A stretch of DNA of 64,000 nt, taken from Haliclona indistincta. Lineage: Eukaryota > Porifera > Demospongiae > Haplosclerida > Chalinidae. The stretch lies in NCBI GenBank assembly GCA_964017065.1, contig OZ024790.1, positions 9,684,403-9,748,402 on the forward strand, written 5' to 3'. This document shows, in pieces, positions 1 through 10,892 of the stretch. The position numbers were made by a program, and so were the translations under genes. How positions within the stretch are numbered: position 1 is the first letter of the stretch; the number at the start of each line of letters is the position of its first letter. The notes under the pieces are model-generated. The model did no database searches and was not told the DNA's origin. It saw nothing but the letters and a program-made list of their open reading frames with translations.

Positions 1-59
1 GACTCTCCTGTTGCTGTGTAGCTAGCAGGTTCTTGCCCGTGCAGTTGTCGTAGTGTTGT

Positions 60-540
60 ACAGTTTTAGTTTTAGTTACATGTATAATAATCACTTTTAT
101 ACGTTTTAGTTATAGTATTAGTATAGTATACTACATGTATAACACTTTCAATTTGGTTTTAGTTTTAGTACACCAAATTGAATTATAGTTTTGGTATAAA
201 ATTGGTCATTTTCTTATTTTGCCTAAGAAATACTTCACGCTCTAAGTTGAAATCTGTTATATTAGTAGATTTCGATTTCCAGTTGTAGCTTCTCCTGCTG
301 GCGAAAAACATGCTCTATACTTCTGAGGAGCTGGACACTAAACAAAAAACTAAATGAAAACATTTAGTTACGGTTTAGTTTGCAGTGAGAATTTACTTAT
401 AGTTCTAGTTTTAGTTTAGTACAGCCATGATTTATCTTTTAGTATTAGTATTAGTTTAGTATACTAAAACAAATACTCTCTAGTATAAGGTGTTTTAGTT
501 TTAGTATTAGTATACCAATACATCACTACTGTACAGTTGT
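60..540. repeat. TTTTAGTA-rich simple sequence
   Basis: AT-rich DNA made of irregular repeats of TTTTAGT and TATTAGTAT words, interrupted by ordinary sequence at about 180-360. I see no coding signal or clean period. It looks like a decayed simple repeat. Confidence 0.6.
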
Positions 541-1286
541 GGTTCTTTAGTAATCTTTACAAGTTCATTTGCTGTTTGCTGATAGAAAAGTCACTGCTAT
601 CACCAAAAATTCGTATTTAGTAGGAGTATCGGGACTGAACTGAATAATCCTTAAAGTATGACTGCTAAAGCATAAAGAGTTATCTGCCTAAAATTAACTA
701 CAGCTAATACGAAACTCTGAAATAAGGACAACGTAATGTACCCTAGCGCTGCGCAGAAAATGAGCCCTTGTGCTGCGCAGGGACACAATGTGTTTTACGT
801 GTAGCACCAAAGTCACTGCTGCAGCCGACCAGCCGTACCACAGTTTATCCTACAGATGCATGCCATTATTATGTCAACCAGAAATTCTATTACTTAATTA
901 CCAGCAGATTCACAGGCACTGCTACTCTAGATCTAGTCCTGCTGTATATACATGTACTAGTTGTCACAGAGGACACTGACCACCGTGACTTTCATTCGAT
1001 GATCGCTCTCCCAAGCCAAATCAATCAACTCGGCTTACTTGTGCACACTGGTGACGGCCACTACAGCAGCTGTTTGCCGCATAGTACAAATAGGTACCTA
1101 ATTTGTCCCCGACAGGATGTCTTACCTGCTTAGTTAGGCGGCTTTGTCAATCTATGGTACATGGTACATTTAACTTACGTAATCTTAACGTCACACCATA
1201 TTGCGGAAACGTTCGGTGTGTCAGAGTACCTATAGCTATCTAGCTACCTAGGCGGTTACTTACCAACTGAGGACTCTACAATAATT
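541..1286. other. No gene identified
   Basis: A non-repetitive stretch upstream of the first ankyrin gene. Short open frames exist, including one of about 120 codons at 768-1133, but they show no recognisable domain and no splice context linking them to neighbours. The promoter of the downstream gene could lie here, but no clear TATA or other core element stands out. Confidence 0.4.
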
Positions 1287-4200
1287 ATGATGACCTTAAC
1301 ACAGAGAGAACTGGTGAGCGAAATTAGTAAATTATTATTGTGTGTAGGTCAGGTGCCGGTTGTAGTGACGGAGCCCGCGGGCACATGCCAGGGGTGCCAC
1401 TCGTGTTTGGTCCGCAACTGCGGTTTGGGGAATGATGTTGTTTTTCTAGCGAAGGTTTGCTTGAGAACTATACAGTGGAACCCCTCTTAGAGGACACCTC
1501 TCATCCCTCTATAATGGACACTTACTGAATCCCAAATAATATCACATCATGTAATATATAAACCCCTGACCAGAGGGCACCATCTCTATAATGGACGAGT
1601 TTTGTTGGTCCGCCTTAGAGAGGTTCCACTGTGTTATTTCTTAATGTAGGTAAGGAGTGCTCTACATGCATGATTTAAGGCACGAGGGGTGTGGTTGAGT
1701 GGCTGATACAGAGGAGAAGCTGACTGAGTGCTGTATCAGACACGAGAACAGTAGCGCCACTGTTGAGAGTGCAATAGAGAGCATATTGCACGCACATTTT
1801 GTTATTGTCCGTTCAATATGAAGTTATTGCATGTACGGTGGACGAGTCTAATGAAATACATGATGTACAGGAAGCGCAGTAGCTTTGATCTCTCCCATGC
1901 ACAATTACTTTAAGATAGTATAATAGTTCAGATACGAAGTGTATAATAGCATTTTAAAGGGATGATGAGTGTGAACCATTATAACAAGAAGACGGACATA
2001 CTTCATTCATGACAAGTAGTTCGTCCACAACATTCATGTCTTCTTTGTTCCCAACAAAAACTTTTTCGATGATTCGAACGAGCCAAAAGTTCATTTACTT
2101 TGAGCCTGATTCACATCTGGCACTTAAATCACACTCTATGTGATGTGACAATGGTGTAACTAAGAACCGTCAAGGCATATGCATGGCACTGTACACATGA
2201 GGCTGTAAGAGCCAGAGATTGAACTATTAATGCCAATTATGTCAGGCAGAGACAAGAAACCAACAATCTATAGTAACTACTTTGCTTGAATGCGTTGCCT
2301 TACAATTTTTTTTGTCGATCTCTCCACATAAGTTCTTCAAATTGCTGTGTAATTCATATCAAGCTCCAAAGAAATATTTTTGGTTAAAAATTATTTACAA
2401 TTAGGGCCCGCCATAGTGCAAGAACAGTATTAATTACGACGGTTTTTAATTTAAAAAAATTCTATTGGTTTAAGTATTAAGTAGAGCGTCTTCATTCACT
2501 GCTGCCGACTATAGTAATAATAAATGCAGGACACACCCATCAAAATTAATTACCTATAACACCAGTATAACGCTGTTCAATTTAGCAAGTGTGGTGTGCA
2601 CTATCAATACATTTTTTTTATTTACTGTTATTGGTCTGGTGCGCATGCTGTTCTACTCCCACAGGATGAACAGCTGAACTCTGCTTGCTGTGATGGTAGA
2701 CTAGAGGATGCCCGCGCCGTATACGAGATGGGAGCTAACCCAAATTGGCAGGACCCAAGATTGGTAAGCTATCACTGTGCCTGAATAACTCTGTGACAAA
2801 TGCCAACTAAAAGTAGACTACCGTATTTCTTCTAAAAGTTCGGCGCAAAAAAATAATTTCAGATTTGCTCGCCCAATATTTGGATGTAATTGTGGCAGAA
2901 GTTCCAGAAGCGCCAAATAATTGGACTGGCGTGGCGAGGTGTGGCGACGAGCACGTGTTTTGAACGAGAACGCATCTACATTCTTTTCTATGAAGTACAG
3001 GACTTTTCACGTCAGGCTGTTGGCTTACTAGGACAAAGAACCAAAGCGCTTGCTGAAATTTGGAGGTTTAGTATGCATTTCAGCGACAATTAGGTGCCGA
3101 AAAATAGGAGGTTCCGAATCTTTAGAATTGAAGAAATAAATTATGGCAGAAATACGGTATAATTATTTGAACTCCATGTCGAAGAAGTGGTATCAAAGGG
3201 AATGTATTCAGCACGACAGATTTAAAAAAAAGTTTACTCTAGGAAAAAAAGAGTGACCAACACCTGAATCAAGAAGTGACATATTGATTGTAGCCAGTAC
3301 TGTAGAAGGAACAGTGAAACTCAAACATTTTATTTTGCATCAGGATAATCCAGGCTCAAATGGTTGAACATCGACAGCCTGAGCTATTGTAGTCAGTGTT
3401 AAGTTTCTGTGTTTCCAAACATCTGTGTAGACACAATAATATTATTTTCTCAAACAACTTATCTGTGCATCAACTACAAGATTTGATTTCAAAAGACCTA
3501 AGCTTTGTTTGCAATTTTGATTATAGAAAAGTTGTTTGTCTGTCAATAACTCTTGGAATACAGTTGTGGACGTTTAACTATAATGACCTTCATATATCAA
3601 TGAGCTTAATAAACCTGCATGGTGTTTTTCACACAGCTTGGATATACAGCTCTGATATGGGCTGCAAATGGTGGCCGGACAGATGTTGTAAAGTATCTGG
3701 TTGAAGAGACAACAGCTCAAGTTAATGCTACAAATAAAGTGAGAACTACTTCTGAATCATCTAGTGTTTGTACCTATTTGCTGCATGGCATGTGATTACT
3801 CCAGCCAGATCGTTGCTAAGTGGAAGCATTAATCATTATTTCCTGCATTATTTATTAAATTATTAGCATACATGCGTACAGTGACTGATTTACTGCTACA
3901 GCACATAATTCTACGCCTTTTATTTTTTTTCATAGTTTTCATCATGGACAGCTTGTCATCATGCTGCTCGTGATGGTCACCTAGAGGTGGTGAAGCTACT
4001 AGTAGCCAATGGAGCCAACTTACAACTGAGGGATAAAGTCAGTGTAATATTAATAGTGGCAGTATACATGCATAATTTTTTAATCTTGTCAATATATACT
4101 TCATGATTTTTTATCATTACCTCCACTGCAGTACGGAAGGACTCCATTGGATCTAGCAAAGCAGCGTGATCAACAGCATATTGTTGACTACTTAACTAAT

Positions 4201-7200
4201 GATGGTAAGTAAATTATATACCGGCACAAACATTATTGTGTTGTCTCCGTATCATCATGAAGCTGTGGCTCCTCTACCATCTCCATCTCCTCTACCATCA
4301 CCATCTCCTCTACCATCACCATCTCCTCTATCAAAAAATAAACCCAAAGCTGCTTCAATTGGTGAGATACTGTGATTACTGGTGCATTTACTGTACCGAG
4401 CTGTTTTGTTTACTAATGTTGTGTTTGCGCTTGCTTGTCATCTGTATGTGTTACCAAAAATCATACTTAAATAAACATTATGCTTTATCAGGTGCTACTG
4501 GACTGCAGAACAGAAGCCTTATGGAAAGGCATATGCAACAGCAAGGAAGTGTAGACTTACTCTCGCTCAAATCTTTCTTCATTGGTCCTTCATGTGTGGG
4601 TAAAACCACAGCTCGTCGTCGCCTCACTTATGAGATTACTCACATTTCACCAGATGAAATTGTTCCTAGTACTGGTATTGATGCTCCATTAACAGTCCAG
4701 TTATATCACGAGACAGATAGATCATCAGTGCTCTTATCTGAAGAAGGATGGAGGAGTCTTGGAATTAAAGAACAATGCCAGACATTGTGTAGCCATGTTA
4801 TCAGCATTCCAGCTGCACACTCCAAGCCTCCTCCGCTTCCTCCACGCATCCCTCGTCGTGCTGAGACAAAACCACCTTCTATGTTATCCGGTCACCAGAA
4901 ACGTGCCAGAGAGAATCAATATATTACTGCACCCACTCAAAGAGCAACTATGTCAGTTGATGAGCCAATTGCTATGCCCACTCATGGGTTAGCTACTGCA
5001 AGACCTACTACAATCCAGGTCATTGATAAGTCTGAAGATGAGCCTTCTGATGACCTGACTGATCTGATTGCTGCACTCGCCACACTAGTCAAAGATGAAG
5101 ATTGGGAGTCTATCCAAGAGTTACTTAAAGAGAGAAGTATACTTGCATTCCTTCACATCATCGATATTGGAGGACAGCCAGAATGTCATGAGATTTTACC
5201 TCTGCTTTTGCATGGCCTTGCACTAAATCTGATTTTTCTAAATGTGACACAAGACCTGGACTCACCCTACACTGTGGTGTACAGGACCGATAGCGGATAC
5301 AGTCCCATCCAGTACAAGTCAGAATTTACCATCCGAGAGATCGTCCAGCGTGCCCTCTGCAGCATTGCTTCACTCCAGACTAGTCCAGACCACAAGCCGG
5401 CAGCCATTCTTGTTGGCACTTATTTTGATCAAAGCAGTGAAGAAGCTGTCTTTACACTAGATCAATCTATTCAGAAAGCATTCAAAGACACGAATTTTAT
5501 GAGGAATGACATATTGTGTCTAGTCAGTGAGCCAGAAGAGGAGGAGAGGTACATACATCCACTGGATAATGTCAGTAGTGACCCCAGTGACATAGAGAAA
5601 CTTCGTCAGTTAATAACGACCATTGTTCATCAACGCTTCACACCAATTCCAGTACCAACGTCTACCTTGTTACTTCATCTCATTCTGCGTCAGAAATTTG
5701 AGGTGAGAGGATGGTGCAGTTTAGAGGAATGTGTTGAGGTTGCCAATATCTGTGGAATCTCCAGAGAAGACCTTCTCGGAGAGAATGGCATCCTCCAGTT
5801 TCTTCATGACAGATTTGGCACTATCCTCTACTATCGTGGCTTGAAAATTGGTCAGCGTGTTATCATCAACACTAACATCATCTTGGCCCCTACCACTGAG
5901 CTCTTTGTGTATGCATTTGGTGCTAAGAAAGCTGAACCAAAAACAGCTGACAGAATTCGAACTTCAGGAGAAATTCCTCAACGCCTTATGGACAAGGTGT
6001 GCTCATCTGAGAATAGCAACGAATTAAGAGATGACAAAATTCCCACTAGTGAGATTGTGGAGCTCTTGGCCTCCCGTTACATTTTATATGAAAATGCTAA
6101 ATCAGCTAGTGAAGAAACCACCTATTTTCTACCCAGCCTTCTTTTTCCTGACCACAATGTAGCCAAGGAAAATGACCCCATCCTTCTCTCTGCTCTCTTT
6201 TATTCTCCAATACTCCTTTGGCCTTCAATTGAATTTTCTCCTCTTGGTCTTTTTCCGGCAACAATAGTCAACCTGTCCCAAAAAGAATTTTGGAGACTAG
6301 ATGAGTGCAACAGGTTCCGTAACCGAATTCGCTTCTATGTCCAGTACAGCAAAGAGAAGTTGCTGCATGTGGAGTTACGTACCCTGTCAACTCATCTGGA
6401 CTTTCGTATTCTTTCTATTGACCCTGTCAACCCTCGCTTGATACTACAAGTTCGTCAAGAACTATGGAATGCTGTTATCAATGTTTCGTCGTTTTATCCC
6501 CACACACGGACAGTCAAGTGGTGGTATGCGTTCTACTGTCCTCATGCCGTGGACTCTGGTGGCCGACCGCATCCTGCTCTTTGCCAGACAATGGAGGAAC
6601 CGCAAGATGTGGTGTGTTCTCTGCCAGATTGTCATGGAGGACCAGTTGCACTAGAGGCTAGACACAAGTGCTGGTTCATGGTGAGATAGTAATAACCTAG
6701 TGTAAGTTGTGTATTGCTATTATCTTGTCTACAGGAGATACAGATGAATACTACTTCTCACAAAGAGCCAAATGAAATATCAAGCTCTCCTCTTAAAGTG
6801 AAAGAGCTAATAGCAGCAGTCCGCAATGTTACTAACTGGCATGCACTTGGATTACAACTGGATCTTACGATGAGCCAGTTAAGAGATATTGATGTTACTT
6901 ACCATGTAGATGGAGTAGAAAGAAAGAAAGCAGAGATGTTCAATATGTGGTTGAGAAACTTTCCTAATGCTTCTTGGGCTGACCTGATTGCAGCTTTGAA
7001 GGCAATTGGTGAGGGCAGTGTTTCCAGTGAAATAGAAGCCAGCTGCTCTAGAAAGATCGGCACAACAGGTAATCTGTGAGCTAATGCTTAATTGGCATTG
7101 ATATAGTATAATTAACTATGAGTGATCAAGTAGTAGTAGTAGTAACAATCATTCATTGGTACGATGACACTGCAATTTTGTCTACTATAGATCAAACAAA

Positions 7201-7646
7201 AGCTAAGAAGAGCTCAACTCCACGTACATATGAAACAGAGACTACAACAGTAACTATTGGAGGTACTTCTGCAGAAGTCAAGGTCTCACACCAAGTTCAG
7301 CATCAGCTCTGTAAGCTAAAGAATCATACTTACATGCTTTGATAGTTGTCTTATGTTTTATACAGCTCGTTCTGACTTGCGACGTGTTGTAGGAGCAGTG
7401 AGACAGTTTTCAGATTGGAGGAGTCTAGGGTTTGAGCTGGGACTAGACTACCAGACACTTGAAACTATCCAAGAAAACAATCCAGGAGAGAAGCAGGCAT
7501 GTAAGATGGAGATGCTAAAGAGTTGGTTGGACGGAGAAGATGAGGTCACTCAATGTGGTGGACCAACCTGGCAACAATTGGTTGACTGTCTAAAACGGCT
7601 TGGACAAGATTCTCTTGCTCAGGACATTGAGCGAGATATTATATAG
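1287..7646 (+). CDS. Ankyrin / Roc-COR GTPase / double death-domain protein
   Basis: Predicted intracellular signalling GTPase of the Roco class. Exons read by eye: 2665-2763, 3637-3738, 3936-4037 and 4132-4204 (each about one ankyrin repeat), 4263-4361 (PSPLPSP linker), 4492-6680 (GTPase), 6735-7068 (death domain 1), 7191-7310 (linker), 7366-7646 (death domain 2, stop TAG). Together they give 1,132 residues in an unbroken frame. A possible first exon, 1287-1313 (MMTLTQREL, then GTGAGC), has the matching phase 0 but is uncertain. The GTPase exon shows the P-loop GPSCVGKTT, switch motif DIGGQPE, a G4-like VGTYFD, then a COR-like region (ILQFLHDRFGTILYY) and a tail with several Cys and His. An AATAAA lies at 7652. 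It is closely related to the gene at 21.1-35.9 kb but lacks TPR units. The start is the least certain part. Confidence 0.8.
1473..1631. mobile_element. Pogo/Tc1-like MITE
   Basis: A 159-bp element with inverted ends CAGTGGAACCCCTCT and AGAGGTTCCACTG. Ends starting CAGTGGAACC are typical of non-autonomous pogo/Tigger elements. A TA precedes the left end but the right flank is TG, so the expected TA duplication is imperfect. The internal text CCTCTATAATGGAC occurs twice. It would lie in the first intron if the 1287 start is right. Confidence 0.7.
1632..2664. other. No gene identified, probable intron or upstream DNA
   Basis: AT-rich sequence without a recognisable exon or repeat. It ends in the polypyrimidine tract and ACAG acceptor of the first ankyrin exon at 2665. 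Confidence 0.4.
2819..3159. mobile_element. MITE with TACCGTATTTC ends
   Basis: A 341-bp insertion in the intron after the first ankyrin exon. The ends are TACCGTATTTCTTCT and GCAGAAATACGGTA, an imperfect inverted repeat of about 11 to 14 bases, with TA at each extreme. It has no coding capacity of its own. Family not recognised; Tc1/mariner-like size and TA ends are suggestive. Confidence 0.6.
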
Positions 7647-7883
7647 TAAAGAATAAAAGTGAATGGAGAGTGTGAAACTAAGATGCACGTAAAAGCCGAA
7701 ATTGAGTGCTCGGATTGGATCAGACTCGGGACTGCACAGTACAAATAAGATCAAACATCTTTCATCTCAAAAAACTTGTTTTAAATCAAAGGCCGTAATA
7801 TTATGCTTAGCTGCATATACAGAAAGCAGAGCACAATAATTATAGTATTAATTATAAACAACCTATTCTCTTTTTTTTGTCCC

Positions 7884-8035
7884 ACAAGGGTGTTTATATA
7901 TTTCGTGGGGTAGTGGTGAGATGACCAAGGGTGCAGTTGTGGTCAATAGAAGGTATCTTTCAGAGATGCCTTTCAGTGTTCTCTAGAGTTGGTAGCATTA
8001 TTCTAATGAAGACTGCAAGTTACTAAGATTAATAC
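7884..8035 (+). pseudogene. Fragment of a GH31 glucosidase exon
   Basis: This stretch matches one exon of the two GH31 copies in the window (at 39640-39772 on + and 16866-16998 on -), including the run for FISWDSGDM and VVVNRRYLSEM. It is damaged: TATATATTTCGTGGGGTAG replaces the intact reading and no other GH31 exon is seen nearby. It lies about 240 bases past the first Roco gene, the same order as the Roco gene at 21-36 kb and the GH31 copy after it. I read it as a relic of the same segmental duplication. Confidence 0.8.
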
Positions 8036-8467
8036 GTACTCAGCTCAGAGTATCCTCATTTTATGATATATTCAAATCACTCCTCGCTGACGGCACTCTT
8101 GCAGATGTAGGTTTCCTGTAGCTGGTCAAGCAGTACAGCTAGTACAAGCATGGGCAGTGTCTTACAACTTCGACATAGGTTACAACTTACAACTTGATAA
8201 AGAACCAGAGGCTTAGTCGAATGGAACAGGATATGAATGACTATTTATAATTGGTCTCCTCCTAGTTGACCTCTTATAGAATTTTTATGCATGCATTTCT
8301 TCTCATGGGCACATGTAAAAAGAATCATGGTCCAATTCCTTTGACACCATTTATTCACAGTTCATAACCACAAAATTTGTTGACCTTCTTTAAAACCATA
8401 CAGCATTTCACACTATAGTAATGACTATGCAAAATTTTCACTTGTAGACTAAAACTACTGTATAGTT
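8036..8467. other. Intergenic; minus-strand poly(A) signal
   Basis: Between the GH31 relic and the end of the minus-strand death-domain gene. TTTATT at 8350-8355 is an AATAAA on the minus strand about 115 bases after the stop codon at 8468, a reasonable polyadenylation signal. Nothing else is recognised. Confidence 0.5.
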
Positions 8468-10072
8468 TTAAGTACTCATAACCCACTGCTCTAGTTTATC
8501 GGCTAGCTGCCCCTCTCCCACTATCTTGGTTCTGAGGGCGTCAATGATAGTAGCCCATGTGATGAAGGGAGGATCCCCATCTCTTAGCCACAAGTCAAAT
8601 ACTTCAGCAAAGCATTCCAGAACGTCATCATTTTCTCTTGAAATCGTCTTCAACTTGTGATGATCAATGTCAAGCTGTTGACCTAGCTTCTTCCATTTGT
8701 CGGAGGCTTCAGCAGCGACTTTGTTCATTAGATCAGACATCTTTGGTGTTTTTTGCAGGGACAAGTGTAGAGTGGATCTATCATGATCAGGAGGAGCTTG
8801 AGCTACTGGTTGAGGAGGAGCTTGAGCTGCTGGTTCAGGAGGAGCTTGATCAGGAGGACCTTGACTTGCTGGTTCAGGAGGAGCTTGAGCAGCTAGTTCA
8901 GGAGGAGCTTGAGCTGCTGGTTCAGGAGGACCTTGAGCTGCTGGTTCAGGAGGACCTTGAGCTGCTGGTTCAGGAGGACCTTGAGCTGCTGGTTCAGGAG
9001 GACCTTGAGCTGCTGGTTCAGGAGAAGCTTGAGCTGCTGGTTCAGGAGGAGCTTGACATTTTCCGTGGCTAACAGAGCTATAAGTAGTGCTTACACAGAC
9101 CATGCATACAATGTTCAAAACACAACTGAAATCGACAGTGAATATCATTAGCGTTGCAGCCACTATAATGCTGTCTGCTGTATAAACTTATGAGGCAGAA
9201 AATGCCCAATGCAGTCCAACGGGGCATATTCCTTGCATACTCTATGCATGTAGTACAATAATAATAGCTACAGCACCTGAGTCAACGGTTTTTGATTTAG
9301 TTTTCTCATTTTCCATTTTATATGTACTTTGAGTTGAGCTTTTTGCTTCAGATTGCTCTTCTACTGTATGAAACAAAAAAATGCATGCACATTGCAGTAT
9401 AGTATCATACTTGTTTCATCCAATGAGTCAGGCGCATGAATGCCATTACCATCAATAGAGCTGCTCACCTCTAAAAGAGCAGACACTCAACACATGACAT
9501 CAACTCATGCTCATGCATTACCTGTTGTTTCAGGCAAATTCCCAGAGTGGCTAGCTTTAATTTTACCAGCGACACTGACCTCGCCTATAGACTTCAAAGC
9601 TGCAATCAGGTCAGGACAAGATGCACTAGGAGAGTTGTTTAGCCACAAATCGAACATTTTAGCCTTTATTCTTTCTACTAAATCTGCACGACAGGTAACC
9701 TCAATATCTTGTAACTGGCTCGTTGTAAGATTCAGTTGTAATCCGAGTGCACGCCAGTCAGTAACATCTTTGCATGCTGCTAGAAGCTTTTTCACTGTGA
9801 GAGAAGAACCTGAAAGTCACAGTAAAAGTATGGAATGTGCCAACAACAGACATACCTTTTGGTTTCAGTTTAATCCCACCAGTTTGAATCCCACTATCAA
9901 AATCCTTATTTAAAATTTGTTCCGACAACAATCTGTACAGAGACAAGGTGAATACAATGAAAATGGTAGCATGAATCTCACTTTTCCTTGTGGTGATCCT
10001 CTAATGCAACTGGTCCTCCATGACAATCTGGTAGAGAACACACCACATCTTGTGGCATCGTCTGGCAAAGAT
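8468..10072 (-). CDS. Death-domain cassette with Roco tail and Pro-rich linker (3' part of a fusion or a partial gene)
   Basis: Six minus-strand exons in open frame: 10072-9982 (Cys-rich Roco tail, QDVVCSLPDCHGG), 9932-9856, 9809-9522 (death domain 1), 9470-9411, 9363-9277, and 9177-8468 (PPEPAAQ repeat and death domain 2). The order and mostly phase-1 introns match the ends of the Roco genes at 6.6-7.6 and 34.7-35.9 kb, so this is a copied cassette. The GTPase exon is missing; only about 30 residues of its end remain. The first exon needs an upstream donor of phase 1, which the helicase exon ending at 10910 supplies. The last exon opens with a hydrophobic run (about 30 residues, SIIVAATLMIFTV onward) that could be a membrane segment. 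Death domains bind other death domains in signalling complexes. There is no start codon of its own that I trust. Confidence 0.7.
8785..9062 (-). repeat. Coding minisatellite, 24-bp unit (PPEPAAQG/A)
   Basis: A 24-base unit repeated about ten times within the final exon, encoding PPEPAAQ plus G or A. Units vary slightly (PPELAAQ, PPEPASQ, one short PPDQ unit). The frame is kept throughout, which fits a translated flexible linker between the hydrophobic segment and the second death domain. The opposite strand also stays open through the repeat, but that is a consequence of the 24-bp period. Confidence 0.9.
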
Positions 10073-10209
10073 CTGCTATCAAAATTCAAAATATCACATT
10101 ATATCAGACCTTTGAAACTGTTTTTATCAGACCTCGGTCACGATAATGTGCTTTATATATAGACTTATCGCATAATACAAATTCACGTCATTAATGAACG
10201 ATAAGTATG

Positions 10210-10660
10210 GTTAGACCATACTTCAATGTAATTCTGCAATTTGATTGGTCAGCCAGAGGTAAACTAAATCAAGTAGACCACCGCTGATTTCACTTAGTAC
10301 ACCGCTGAGTTTACTTAGACCACCTTTAATTAACCACGTCATTAATAACCACAACAACATGGCGTCGTCAAAAAACGCACGCGAGTTTATACTGAAAACG
10401 GGCTGTCGCTTGACTCTGGGAACTTCTCTGGGCTCTCTACCACCTCGAGCGCTTCGTTTGCTTAAGCGCAGGTATGGTCTAAACACCTCAGACGATAGAT
10501 TCTCGGTGCCTACGAGATTTAGCTCACCTTGGAAACCGAAATAGACGCCCTCGCGCTATGCGCTCGGGACGTCTAAAACATCGGTTTCCGCGGTGATCTA
10601 AATCCCGTAGACACCTCGAATCCATCGTCTAACCTATATTTTGACCTCGGTTTAGACAAG
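10210..10660. repeat. Foldback repeat with GCGCTATGCGC core
   Basis: Intronic or intergenic repeat. Text around 10340-10460 (CAACATGGCGTCGTCAAAAA onward) recurs at 29490-29600 and 55240-55350. At 10480-10650 the arms CGATAGATTCTCGGTGCCTA and its complement flank a core CTCGCGCTATGCGCTCG. It is a member of a modular inverted-repeat family seen at least five times in this window. Confidence 0.7.
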
Positions 10661-10892
10661 ACCATGCAGAGTACTTGTTATTTTACTTAACTGGATTTCA
10701 TTCAAAAGTGCATGCGTGTCAAAACAATCAGCCGTTTACAGAAACTTTTCAATCAGATGATACCAAGGGTGTATAGATGATACTAACCAGGGTGGTCCAC
10801 AAATAAGCACAGAGATATTAAGCAATAGACAGACGTATGTAGTTGTAAATCAGTATAATTCTCAAATACTACAAATGCATGCTACATACTAA

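Noticed and set aside
8638..9072. Plus-strand open frame rich in ELLVQEE
   Set aside because: It is the antisense reading of the 24-bp PPEPAAQ coding repeat; the minus strand has the death domain and splice context.
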